The position numbers were made by a program, and so were the translations under genes. Below, one piece after another: positions 24,601 through 34,279 of a stretch of DNA of 64,000 bases. Source of the stretch: Coptis chinensis (Eukaryota; Streptophyta; Magnoliopsida; Ranunculales; Ranunculaceae); contig CM027378.1 in assembly GCA_015680905.1 (NCBI GenBank), positions 103,437,501-103,501,500 of the forward strand. The letters run 5' to 3'. The notes beneath the pieces were generated by a model. It made no database searches, was not told the DNA's origin, and saw only the letters and a list, made by a program, of their open reading frames with translations. Position 1 is the first letter of the stretch. Every line of letters begins with the position of its first letter.

Positions 24601-25006
24601 CAAGGCTTTTCGAGGAAAAGGAGGGGAACTCCAGGGTAGATTTGATTGTCTCTTGAAGGCTGGTGTGGACAGCAAAGACATAATTGAGATGGTTAAACTT
24701 GTGCCTAAGATTCTGAACCATAGAACGGATGTGCTTGAGCGAAAAATAGATTTTCTTCTAAACGGGTGTTGTTATCCTGTTTCGTGTTTGGTGGGATATC
24801 CGTCATTAATCACTTTAAATTCTGAGAGGGTTAGGCTCAGGCTTTTGATGTACAGTTGGCTCAGGGATGAAGGAGTAAAATCGCCCCATTTATCTCCAAA
24901 CTCTTACATGACTTGCTCAGATAAGATTTTTATTAAGCGCTTTGTAAATCGTCACCCTGGAGGGCCTGAAGTTTGGGAGAGTATTAAGAAAGAACATCGC
25001 CTATAG
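21608..25006 (+). CDS. MTERF18: MTERF18 (SHOT1)-like organellar mTERF protein with triplicated core
   Basis: A single 1132-residue frame with no intron, like Arabidopsis MTERF18/SHOT1 (At3g60400, about 560 residues), a mitochondrial mTERF protein linked to heat tolerance. mTERF proteins are helical-repeat nucleic-acid binders acting on organelle transcripts. Order: MNHLQKLK start and basic, Ser/Thr-rich presequence (about 1-45), conserved LLEYLHVTRNL and MSKNSPLFIKNLL, then a block of about 272 residues present three times (about 169-440, 441-712, 713-984), each beginning GLLLENYHALCNYGV and ending with KNWALGMKLEPLRN. The C-terminal part follows once (about 985-1132: FRGKGGELQGRFDCLLKAG, HPGGPEVWES). 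Units are 816, 813 and 816 bp, nearly identical and all in frame; unit 2 lacks one Lys codon at its end. The start is the only upstream ATG and matches the family's MTHLPKL. Either a true expanded protein or a misassembled near-identical repeat. Confidence 0.88.
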   Translation: MNHLQKLKSQFLLKWVSSVYPQTRLRTSTIKLSILSASVYTAKNSTFYTSRAENCEKDQILEEMKVAHCKPGPKYHSSISKAEAQTALLEYLHVTRNLPFTDAEYMSKNSPLFIKNLLKNVEVGQKIKWSLMKFFCYHPINEFEPFFESMGLTGSELDSILPQDLLFLKDDGLLLENYHALCNYGVPRGMIGKIYREAKEVFRYDYGVLHSTLYGYKDMGLSQTSVIKVVVSSPSLLIGGVNGDFRKVLDMFRSLEIDFEWIEECISDNDTYDWSQVLGFLNFVCRLDYSKEELRALVKTHPGLLLEGSGRNAFHLVKILLKLGFTGKEVASLLLRLPQIQVGTFAKNLDRCLSFLMHIEMDSEDIARIVRAHTVMLGTLYLKKANTVQNELSIGRTRLCKIVKGNPYQLKNWALGMKLEPLRNSAENQSSLMQKKEFLLKYDGLLLENYHALCNYGVPRGMIGKIYREAKEVFSYDYGVLRSTLYSYKDMGLSQTSVIKVVVSSPSLLIGGVNGDFRKVLDMFRSLEIDFEWIEECISDNDTYDWSQVLGFLNFVCRLDYSKEELRALVKTHPGLLLEGSGRNAFHLVKILVKLGFTGKEVASLLLRLPQIQVGTFAKNLDRCLSFLMHIEMDSEDIARIVRAHTVMLGTLYLKKANTVLTELSIGRTKLCKIVKGNPYQLKNWALGMKLEPLRNSAENQSSLMQKEFLLKDDDLLLENYHALCNYGVPRGMIGKIYREAKEVFRYDYGVLHSTLYSYKDMGLSQTSVIKVVVSSPSLLIGGVNGDFRKVLDMFRSLEIDFEWIEECISDNDTYDWSQVLGFLNFVCQLDYSKEELRALVKTHPGLLLEGSGRNAFHLIKILLKLGFTGKEVASLLLRLPQIQVGTFAKNLDRCLSFLMHIEMDSEDIAKIVRAHTVMLGTFPVKKVSTVQSQLSIGTTRLCKIVKGNPYQLKNWSLGMKLEPLRNSAENQSSLMQKKEFLLNLGYIDNSDDLNKALKAFRGKGGELQGRFDCLLKAGVDSKDIIEMVKLVPKILNHRTDVLERKIDFLLNGCCYPVSCLVGYPSLITLNSERVRLRLLMYSWLRDEGVKSPHLSPNSYMTCSDKIFIKRFVNRHPGGPEVWESIKKEHRL
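22112..24556 (+). repeat. Three-copy in-frame tandem repeat within MTERF18-like gene
   Basis: Units start at about 22112, 22928 and 23741 (816, 813 and about 816 bp). Both internal junctions join the end of a unit (GAGTTCCTTTTAAA) to the start motif (GAAAGATGATGG-like). The two partner sites share the near-match TTTTGAAA / TTTTAAAC, suggesting recombination at short microhomology. Differences between units are few, for example VFRYDYGVLHSTLYG, VFSYDYGVLRSTLYS and VFRYDYGVLHSTLYS. Confidence 0.93.
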
Positions 25007-26121
25007 TGCCTCAACAATCTATTGCTTTTACAGTTTAGATCATCTTTGCATACGCTGACAATGTAAAATTGGTTCTAGGAGGAAAGAATGCGAGCACTGT
25101 TTTTTTTCTTCAGCATGCTCAGGTAAGGACTAATGTATTCTCTATCTATTTAGAGTCCCTGAGGTTTTGAAAGTTACCATTTATTATCTTCTAGTTAACA
25201 ACTTGTTAAATCCGAGGTTTGTATTTTGTCCTCTATATGTTTAGGCATTTCTTGCTCATTATGATGAAAAACCTCAGGTTTGAATTCTTTTCTCTCTTTC
25301 TTCGACGTACAGGTCGCCTTGTCCAACAGTGCGTCTCCTTCAATTTAATATATGGTATGACATTGATAATTTACTGTTGGCGGTTTGTTTCATCCCAGCA
25401 TTTCAGCTGGGGCAATATTTTAGTGATTTGTCTACAGCTATCCCACGGCAATGAGCTAAATTTTATTTTAGAAAGTATAATATTAGAAACGGGATTCCTC
25501 ACTGCAATGAGTATACTTATATATTAAAAAGCTTGCACTGTGATCAACAGTAATAGTTAAGGACGTTATGCACGTTATGCTTATGCTTAAGCATATCATT
25601 TTCATTGCAGATCCATATATGACACTTCCACACTTCACCGGTGTAAGGATATTATGCATCAAATCTGATGGCTATTTTTGGTCAACACCAAGTTGGCAGT
25701 TGGGGGAACTTGGGAGTTCTTCAATTGGTGAACAAATAAGTATGTTTGGTACTGTTAAAGAAATTGGCTTGTCTAGAAATGACCTCACAAGGATGCACCG
25801 CCTGTATCATGGGAATTCTAAATTCTTTTTATGCCTCTTTATCTAAATCATGAGCCACCTCAATTCTTCCGAAACCCCTTTTTTTTTTTTGGAATATTTA
25901 GAGGGTTAAGGCAGACCTACACCAGTTACATCGAAGGACCGTAGCTCGAAGACTTACATTACCCGAAGGCTTATCAACCCTGGAGGGACACTAGCCCGAA
26001 GGCTTACATTGCCCGGCTTACATTGCCCAAGGCATGCACCATTTTGAGTAGACCCAACCGCTTCCACCTTGCCCATGAAAACTTGTTTTCGCTCCTTGGT
26101 CCACCTATCACAGCAGCATCC
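25007..26121. other. 3' flank of MTERF18-like gene with inserted sequence
   Basis: The first about 120 bp match the flank of the paralogue (30503-30620). From about 25130 the sequence is absent from copy B. ORFs at 25219-25527 and 25568-25846 (reading, for example, FGTVKEIGLSRNDLTRMHRL) look exon-like in places but I do not recognise them. At 25876-26060 there is a T-run followed by repeats of GGCTTACATTGCCC, which resembles the 3' part of the SINE at 26589-26741. Confidence 0.35.
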
Positions 26122-26129
26122 TTCTATGA

Positions 26130-26580
26130 AGCACCGATACGTCCCTAAGGGTGAAGTATCCGTGTCCGACACAAATACGCCCCGATACGCAATTTGGAGT
26201 ATCCTATTTTATAATTAATTTTTTAATTTCCGACACGCGGGGGACAGTAATCTCACACATACAAGAATTTTTTTTGGAACTTCAAAAAAAAAAAAACAAA
26301 TGAAATAAAATCCAAGTTAAGAAGAGATGCAAGAGAAGAAAGATGAAGTGAATCCAAGTTATACATGTAAGTTGTTGCTTAATGTGTTTGAATTGGTCAT
26401 TTTATGAAGTAGAATTGCCAATTTTAATTTGAATTTGGTGAAAAATGTTCAATTATATAATATTTATATATATATTATTCAAACGTGTTCATGACGTATC
26501 CGTGTCCTATATTTTTGAAAAATGCCGTGTCCGCGTATCCGTGTCGTGTCATATCCATGTCGCGTAACGGTATCTGTGCT
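26130..26580. mobile_element. hAT-like MITE built of GTATCCGTGTCCGACAC words
   Basis: Left end AGCACCGATACG and right end, read inverted, AGCACAGATACCG, flanked by TTCTATGA (26122-26129) and TTCTAGGC (26581-26588), a decayed 8-bp duplication (6/8). The interior near both ends repeats CGTGTCC, GACACG and GTATCCGTG words. It belongs to the same word family as the long-TIR element in the acetyltransferase intron. Present only in duplication copy A. Confidence 0.6.
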
Positions 26581-26588
26581 TTCTAGGC

Positions 26589-26741
26589 ATTCTTGTCACT
26601 AGCATGAAAGCTCACATAGCCCAAAGACCCATCACATAATTACACAAGGAAGAAATCCCAACCAACACTTGGTGGGATTCGAACTTGCAACCTCTCCCAT
26701 GAGGAGAGGGGTACACAACCAATTGAGCTAGAAGCTCTTGT
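26589..26741 (-). mobile_element. tRNA-derived SINE
   Basis: On the minus strand a Pol III A-box region reads TAGCTCAATTGGTTGTG and, about 40 bases on, a B-box AAGTTCGAATCCC. Between them the stem-like CCTCTCC / GGAGAGG is retained. No full tRNA cloverleaf or acceptor stem forms, so this is a SINE head rather than a tRNA gene. The tail boundary is approximate. Confidence 0.55.
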
Positions 26742-28469
26742 GTTCTTTTGAAACTTTCTTGCAGTATTCCAGGTGCCTTGTCTTAAGTTTGTAGTGGTGA
26801 ACACTGACCTATCTTCTCTTCACCAAGTTGTATCCTTGTAATGTATGTTACGTTGGGCCACCTATTTTTTTTTTTTTTTCATCTAATGAGTATATTGCTC
26901 TTAATGGAAAACTGACATTCTTGGACATTTTGGAGAAGCTAGTCTGAGTACCTTGATTGATGTTATGCAGAGCTAGCACTAGGGTTTATGCAAGATGCAT
27001 TATACCAAAATCGAATAGTTAACATCATTGGTAGCACGGGTGCACACATTTTACTTTTGCCATCTGGGTCATTTTCACCTAGCTATTTAACTTGTAGATG
27101 TGCCTAGATTAAATTGGGTAATCATTGAACTTTACCTCGGTTAAGCTTGTACTATATAGGAAATGTGACTGGTTGATGATTGAATTTCTACTTGCCACTT
27201 CTACCATTCTTCTTGTTCAGAGTGTCTGCTTAAAAGTAGGATCATGCTCTTGCATCCAGAAAAATGAAAGTTCTTCCAAAAGGTGAGATTGCCGTGGCAT
27301 GCCGTCCAAATGTTCGCCCCTATTATTGCCAGGTATGTATACTGTTATTATTATATGCATGCTGTTGATCTACTGAACTAGATTAATCAATAATCTATTA
27401 CTGCCTTACCGGCAATTGAGATGAAGACGGGTTTTCTTTTTGAATTTTGTCTATACCTATTTATTATATTTTGCATAAGGTAACGTGTTTAGTAGATGCA
27501 TTGCTTCTCATGAGAATGCTTAAATATTGTTGATCAAATTCAATCTTGAAAACTGAAGGGAGAATTTGGCGAGTGCTTGACAAAACCATTCATTAAAAGG
27601 CCACGTATATGGCGGTCCTCTGAGTTATGTAGTACTTTTCAGGTACAAATTTTATATTGTTTGTTTTTTTAATAAAAAATGGGTTGGCTGAGTTTGAAAA
27701 TGACTAAACAATTGAATTGGAAACACAAGTTATTTATGTCTGGGTTTATCTTTAGTACATATTCGTTGACCTTTATCTCAAAACAAGTTTCCTCATCTCA
27801 GTTTCTTGATCACTGGTGGCGGGATTACCATTTAATTTTCCTCTCGCAAGAACGCAAGCTGAAGTTTGCGATATTCTCAAGGGGGGGGGGAGGGGGGACT
27901 GCCCTCTTGGAGTCCGTTGCTACAGTAATTATGATCCAAGCTTTGCAATGATCTGCAGAGCTGGTCAAATGCTCAAGCTGCACCACTGATACTCATTCCT
28001 TAGATCATAATGTAATGTTGGAGGGAGCCTACACAGGGCCCTCGCTGATGTAAAACACTAAAACGTACTTTTATTGACGCTATTTATAGTCACCCTTAAC
28101 AAAAAACAAAGGTAAAAGTGGGTGGTTGGCTGGTATAATAGTTTTGTTAGGACTTTCATGTGTTCATTCCGGGCTTGTCAATGTTGCCATTGCTTGTAAT
28201 CTCGAGGATTTTTGGAGATATGAAAGCAAAGTCGTATAGAAGTCTTTTAATGTTAACACAGAATTTCAGGCCATCTATAGCAATAATAAGAAGAAAAAAA
28301 ATCCCGAGTAAACACACAGCTATTTAAAATGGCATCATGCTCTAATGCTCTATTATGGTTAAATGACCTCCAAATACTTGTGTCGCTGTTCCAAGTGAGT
28401 ACCGTGCTATAGTAGTAAAGTAAAGATAACTTCTTGTTCTCGAATCTCAAATCTGGTAAGTAGTAGCTA
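26742..28469. other. Distal part of duplication copy A, gene remnants only
   Basis: Blocks near 27220-27335, 27545-27640 and 27895-27985 match copy B. On the minus strand at about 27900-27950 a short reading ITVATDSKRAV parallels ITIATDSKRVAHTI in copy B (RNase H-like remnant). A G-run (about 27880-27897) marks a low-complexity spot. No intact gene seen. Confidence 0.4.
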
Positions 28470-28795
28470 CTATGTTAGACCCGGGTTGAGATCTTACCTG
28501 AGCCCAACCCAAATTCTTAAACGTTTAATAATCAAGCCCAAACCAACCTAACACTGGGTACGGTGTTGGGTCCGTAATCGGGCTTGGGCTTTGTTAGTTG
28601 TCCATACTCTTATACCAAGCCCAACCAAGGGGTTGGTTAGAGAGCGTTTGAAAAATCATCTGGAGACCATCGAAGTAGAAGAAGAAGAAATAAATCCCAG
28701 TAAAAAATTATCTTCAAGCTCTACTTCAAGGTAACAAAATAAACCCCACATTTATTAAACTATTCAACTTTTACTACTACTATAAAAGATAAAAG

Positions 28796-30500
28796 ATGAA
28801 CCATTTGAAGAAACTCAAATGGGTTTGTTATTCAAATTTCTCTCAAAAACCACCTTACATCATCATCAAACTATTTTACATCAAGTTACTATACAAGTAG
28901 AGCTGGAATTGCTGAAAAATATAAATATTGTAAACCTGTATTATATCCAAAATACCATAGTAGTACAAGTAAGGCAGAAGCTCAAACTGCTCTCTTGGAG
29001 TATCTACATGTTACTAGAAACTTACCTTTTACTGATGCTAAATACATGAGTAAAAACTCCCCACTCTTTATCAAGAATCTTTTAAAGAATGTCGAAGTTG
29101 GGCAGAAGATTAAGTGGTCACTTATGAAGTTCTTTTGTTACCACCCCATTAATGAGTTTGAGCCTTTTTTTGAGAGCATGGGTTTGACAGGTTCTGAACT
29201 GGATTCGATTCTTCCTCGGGATTTGTTGTGCTTGAAAGATGATGGTTTGTTGCTTGAGAACTATCATGCTTTGTGTAATTATGGCGTGTCCCGTGGTATG
29301 ATTGGGAAAATATATAGAGAAGCTAAGGAAGTTTTCAGCTATGATTACGGGGTTTTGCGTTCAACGCTTTACAGTTATAAAGATATGGGGTTGAGTCAGA
29401 CTAGTGTTATCAAGGTTGTGGTTTCGAGCCCTTCTCTTTTGATTGGGGGTGTTAATGGAGACTTTAGAAAGGTGTTGGATATGTTTAGAAGTTTAGAGAT
29501 TGATTTCGAGTGGATTGAGGAATGCCTATCTGATAATGATACTTATGATTGGAGCCAAGTGCTTGGGTTTCTCAACTTCATTTGTCGGTTGGATTACAGT
29601 AAAGAAGAGTTACGAGCATTGGTGAAAACGCATCCAGGACTGTTATTGGAAGGTTCAGGAAGAAACGCATTTCATCTGGTTAAAATTTTGTTGAAGTTGG
29701 GATCCACGGGGCAAGAGGTAGCCTCCTTGCTTCTGAGATTACCTCAAATTCAAGTTGGTACCTTTGTGAAGAATTTGGTCCGTTGCTTGATTTTTCTGAT
29801 GCGCATTGAAATGGATTCTGAAGACATAGCAAGAATTGTGCGTGCACACACGGTAATGCTTGGGACTTTATATCTAAAGAAAGCCAACACTGTACAAACT
29901 GAATTGAGTATCGGGTCGAAGAGACTACGTAAAATCATAAAAGGGGATCCATATCGGTTAAAGAATTGGGCTCTGGGAATGAAATTGGAACCATTGCGCA
30001 ACTCAGGGGAGAACCAGGGAACACGGTTGCAGAAGAAGGAGTTCTTGTTAAACTTAGGTTTCATTGAGAACTCGGATGGACTGGAAAAAGCACTCAAGGT
30101 TATTCGAGGAAAAGGAGGGGAGCTCCAGGGGCGATTTGATTGTCTCTTGAAAGCTGGTCTGGACAGCAAAGACGTAATTGAGATAGTTAAACGCGCACCT
30201 GAGATTCTGAACCAAACAACGGATGTGCTTGAGCAAAAAATAGATTTTCTTGTAAATGGGTTGCGTTACCCTGCTTCGTATTTGGTGGAATTCCCAAAAT
30301 ATCTCAGTTATACTATTGAGAGGGTTGAGCTTAGGTTTTCAATGTACAGTTGGCTCAGGGATCAAGGAGTAAAATCGCCCCAGTTATCTCTACACACTTA
30401 CATTACTTACACAGATGAAATGTTTATTAGGCGATTAGTAAATCATCACCCTAGAGGGCCTGAAGTTTGGGAGAATATGAAGAGCAAACATTGCCTATAG
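28796..30500 (+). CDS. MTERF18 (SHOT1)-like paralogue, N-terminus disrupted
   Basis: Tandem paralogue of the gene at 21608, with one copy of the core block and about 90% or better residue identity to it by eye. The main frame is open from 28809 to the stop at 30498-30500 and includes LLEYLHVTRNLPFTDAKYMS, GLLLENYHALCNYGVSRG, LKNWALGMKLEPLRN and C-terminal HPRGPEVWENMK. The equivalent of the paralogue's start ATG (28796) lies in another frame and ends at TAG 28898-28900 after 34 codons, because the presequence region has gained or lost bases; the main frame has TGA at 28806-28808. The first ATG in the main frame is 29046, giving 484 residues without a mitochondrial presequence. So it may be a pseudogene, a protein with changed targeting, or a gene with an unrecognised 5' exon. 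The body is intact and looks under constraint. Confidence 0.7.
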
Positions 30501-30502
30501 TG

Positions 30503-31377
30503 TATCAACAATCTATTTCTTGTACAGTTTGACGATCTTTGCATAACTGACATTGTAAAATTGGTCCAACGGTGAATGCAAGCTCTGTTGTTTTTCTTGA
30601 GCATGCTCAGGTAGGGTCTAATGTATGTACTTTACATCATTTTAGAAGCCCTGGGGGTTTGGAGGAGTTAACTATTTATATTGGGTGGATGAAATTGGCT
30701 AATCATTTAACTGTACCTCCATTCTTGTTGTAGCTTGTACTTTATACTTATTGAGGAAATGTGACTAACGTTTGCTTGTTGATTTTCTACTTTCCACTGC
30801 TACCAGTCTGCTTGTTCAGAGTGTTTGCTTGAAAGTTGGATCATGCTTTTGCATTCTGAAAGATGGAAGTTCTTCCAGAAGGTGAGATTGCCGTGAAATG
30901 TAGTCCCAGTATTCTGTCCTATCATTGCTAGGTTTGCCCATGTAGTTTCATTATCGTAAGCGTGCTGTTCATCTAGTGAGCCAGATATATCACTAGCAGT
31001 TGAGATGAATACAGGCTTTATATTCCAATTTTGTCGGTACCAGTTTATGATGTTTTACTTAGGGGTAATGAGTATATAAGAGATGTATCACTTCTCATGA
31101 GCCCTGATGATTATATATTTCTTTATCAGATTCAACCATTGATGAAAACTGAAGAGACTGAATCGGGTGAAATGGAAAGGATTAGTGCGTGCCAAACCCT
31201 TCATTCTGAAGCCAAGTATATGGCAGTCCTCAGTTATGTTGTTCGTCTCTTTTATTATCTGGTTGTTTATGTTTGAAAACAAGTTTCCCTTGGCTGGGAT
31301 TTTTGTATTATTTTGCATATAATAATAAGAATTACATGAGTTGCATCTGAGATTCAGTACATCCAGTTCATCATTCT
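30503..31377. other. 3' flank of the MTERF18 paralogue
   Basis: Homologous in blocks to the copy A flank. The ORF at 31031-31276 has no recognised family. Both copies keep the phrase GTTCTTCCA(A/G)AAGGTGAGATTGCCGTG (27266-27300, 30869-30895), a candidate remnant of an adjacent duplicated exon or untranslated region. Confidence 0.35.
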
Positions 31378-31770
31378 CTACAAATTGTTGAAGTAATGCT
31401 TCCAGAGTAAGAAGTACTTGTATAGTCTCTGGTCTCTGGTCGGTTTCTCTATAAACATGAATGATCTCATGGATCCATCCTCAAGCTGCCAAATGTCATG
31501 CACAATACCAAAAACGACCGATGTCAAGCTTAGCTTCCTGCTAATGGTATGGGCTACCCTCTTTGAGTCTGTTGCTATAGTAATTCGTACCCCAGCTTGG
31601 CACTGACCTACATACCTAGCCAAGTGCTCGTGCTGCACCAATACAGCCCCCTCATTGTTCCCGAGAGACCTCCTATCCAGCTCCGAATAAATGTAGAGGG
31701 CATCTAGTGTGCGCAGGGTGCATGGGTGCGCAAGCCTAAGAGGACATAGATCCAGTACCTTACCATGCAA
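31378..31770 (-). pseudogene. RNase H-like (plant RVT_3 type) remnant
   Basis: A 130-codon minus-strand frame contains ITIATDSKRVAHTISRKL, then FGIVHDIWQLED and SFMFIEKPTRDQ. The order resembles the plant RNase H-like fold found in LINE-derived and stand-alone proteins (D-S-K/Q-x-V, then I-x-D-I-x-x-L, then F-x-F-V-x-R). The acidic residue in TDS is present, but the early strand carrying other catalytic acids is not visible. A shorter relic of the same region lies at about 27900-27950 in copy A. Whether this is a host gene fragment or a LINE remnant is undecided. Confidence 0.3.
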
Positions 31771-32949
31771 TACACTCTCAATTTTCTCTTTCCTAACTAA
31801 GTTGTTCTCTTTTCTCTCTCAATTTTCTTCTTAATTAGCTATAATAAAATTTCACTTCTCCAATGCTTGTTTCTACACTCATTTCGGCATATATATTTTT
31901 CTGCTAATCCGCTGATTTGTGTCACCTATAATATCTTTTTTTAGCAGAAATTGCACAAGTTGTTCAGCTGAACTAGCCTTCCTCTGGAACCTCCAGTTGT
32001 CCTATTTTTACTTCTCAAAGTGGCCTTTCTAGGCTTCGTAAGGGATAGACTCTTTTAGAGTAGAGATGTAGTCTTTCTTCTATAGTGAAGGTGCTTAATG
32101 TTTCATCTCCAACGTTGGTTCAAAGCTTCTTCTTCTTGTTGAAACGAAGTCTGAATTGTTATATGAATAGTGATTACTGATCCACCATGCACAAATGACA
32201 AGCAAAATAAATATGTTCTTTCTGCCATTTTCCCTTTCTTGGCTAGTTTTGCTAGTAGCCACGGGACTCGCTATGTTCTTCATGGCAATCGCAGGCTTCT
32301 GTACTATTCAAGGAAGACCATGAAACTTGCATCACATATTCACAATTACACCTCATACAGCACCAACGGTCAACCCTACCCTCTCCTCTCTTTCATATTT
32401 CAATCTTAACTCGTAACTGTGACAAATGTTTCCATTTGCCAAGAGTACAACGTGGGGAAACTGGAAACATCTGCCCGTATTGACATAGCAATGATCTATC
32501 AGTTGTCACTTCCTTGCCTTGGCTATACGGGGAGTCAGGGAGTGTATCCCTTATTCCCTTCCATTTAACTTTGGTGACGTTTTAAATTCCCACTAACTAA
32601 AAAAAAATGGATATACGGCGCTACCAACAAGTGGATCCTTTTTATTATCGAAAAAAAAAACAAGTGGGTCCTTTTTCAGACAGAGCTAGTGGTCCTCTAC
32701 CACCAACCAAGTATTCAACTGGTGCAATTCAAGTGAAATGAATTACTCGTCTTGTCGTCCAGAGGTCCACAGCTTCTACACGCGATTTACTTTGAGCAAA
32801 ACCCAACAACTATAGTCAACATTGTCTAAAAACTTTGAGCATCGAAACAAATTTGAGATATGTAATAGTAGCCCACAAGTTTAGGATGATTCTAATCAAT
32901 ATCAAGATTAGTAATAAATCCATTTTCTTGTGCGGGACGGTCACGTTAC
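31771..32949. other. Intergenic, nothing recognised
   Basis: Short unsupported ORFs on both strands and no repeat structure that I could delimit. Confidence 0.4.
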
Positions 32950-32952
32950 TAA

Positions 32953-33811
32953 GGGTGTGTTTGTTATGATGGAAACACTATGGAAATGAAAGGAAAGAAA
33001 AGGAAAATAAGAGTGGTCCACATTTTCCATAGTTTTTAAGGCGTTTGTTGTTTGTGGAAAGGAAATGGGAACTTTTCCATATTAAAATAAATGGAAAAGG
33101 TTTTGTGTCATTAAAATTAGCTCGCGAAAATTTTGTGGAAAAGAAAGGAAAGGAAATAGATAGATAGGGACTTAGTGACTTACTACTAATACACCCATGA
33201 CCCAACAATACAATTATTCATTTCCATAACTTTTGCAAACAAACATGATTATTCCTTTCCTCGTTTTTTCTTTCCTTTTCCAGCTTTTTTTTTTTTCAGC
33301 TTTTCACAGGTTCTCAAACTTCATACCATTTAAAATTATTTTCATTTCAATTCCATTCCAAAAGTGGGCATTTTATTTATTTTTCCTTTCCGTGAGGTTA
33401 AAATTTAACAAACACAAAATGAAAAGGAAAGGAAATAAAATGGGTCCAATATGAATATGGAATGGAATGAAAAATAATTTTAAATAGATATTTGTGAACC
33501 TATAAAAAAAAGTAAACCTGGAGAAAAAATAAAATGTTTGTTTTGCAAAAGTATGGAAAGGAAATAATTGTATTGTTAGGTCATAGGTGTATTATTAGTA
33601 GTAAAGTTCACATCTATCTATTTTCTTTCCTTTTCTTTCCACAAAATTTTTAGGGGTTAAAATTTGGGGACACAAAACCTTTTCGATTTCTATGATTTTG
33701 TTTCCATATGGAAAAGCCCATTTTCCTTTCTACAGAAAACAAAATGGAAAATGTGGACCACTCTTATTTTCATTTCCTTTCCATAATGTTTCTATCATAA
33801 CAAACACACCC
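32953..33811. mobile_element. PIF/Harbinger-like foldback element, TAA target duplication
   Basis: Ends GGGTGTGTTTGTTATGAT and ATCATAACAAACACACCC (one mismatch) are inverted, flanked by TAA at 32950-32952 and 33812-33814. The inverted match continues through GAGTGGTCCACATTTTCCAT, AAAAGGTTTTGTGTC, AATAGATAGAT, the ACTACTAATACACC block and ACAATACAATTATT, so arms of roughly 300 bp make almost the whole 859 bp a hairpin. TAA duplication and GGGTGTGTTTG ends fit Tourist/Harbinger MITEs. Confidence 0.85.
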
Positions 33812-33814
33812 TAA

Positions 33815-34279
33815 TGTGGAAAGAATTTTGAAAGTCAAACCGAAAAGTGCAACAACAGATCCAACTCATCCAAGTCGTTCTTAGTCAATAAAATTCTTTA
33901 ATGTGGTTTACGGGAATTTGGTTGGACAACAAAACGCAATAATAGACATCGACATTTTTTGGTTTATTGATGGTGATACGTAATACGTGGACATATATGT
34001 GAAATATCACCATCTGTCGTCGCTATGTCAGTCCGCCACCTGAATTTCTGAGGTACCAGCTATAAAGTTTTTAAATATAACTAGCTTTCTGGCCCGCTCG
34101 ATGAGCGTGAAATCTATTCGGGCATGCACGATACAACTGTTATTTTTCACACTTATTATATGCTATCTATCCGAAACCAAAAAATCGAGTTAATAAAAAA
34201 CTCCGATTCCAAAATTTAAATTTAAACCTTAAATTTCCAATCCGATTTGTTGCTCTAGATGTAAGGAGGTCCCACTAAT
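33815..34279. other. Intergenic, nothing recognised
   Basis: AT-rich. A phrase at 34085-34130 (GGCCCGCTCGATGAGCG) resembles a dispersed repeat end but could not be delimited. Confidence 0.3.

Larger units (their letters stand above)
21236..28050. repeat. Segmental duplication, copy A (carries the triplicated MTERF18 gene)
   Basis: Copy A pairs with copy B at 28470-31725. Shared landmarks, in order: upstream AACCTGAGCCCAACCCAA / ACCTGAGCCCAACCCAAA (21277, 28497), the MTERF18 reading frame, the 3' flank (25007-25130 with 30503-30620), a block around 27220-27335 matching 30820-30930, one around 27545-27640 matching 31140-31240, and 27895-27985 matching 31555-31650. Copy A is longer because of the triplicated coding block (+1.63 kb) and about 2 kb of inserted sequence between 25130 and 27200. 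Confidence 0.8.
28470..31725. repeat. Segmental duplication, copy B (carries the single-block MTERF18 paralogue)
   Basis: Counterpart of 21236-28050; see that entry for shared landmarks. Copy B lacks the coding triplication, the GTGTCCGACAC MITE and the SINE. These insertions and expansions in copy A therefore post-date the duplication, or were lost here. Confidence 0.8.

Noticed and set aside
26640-26741. A tRNA gene on the minus strand
   Set aside because: A- and B-boxes are present but no acceptor stem or anticodon arm forms; a tRNA-derived SINE fits better.
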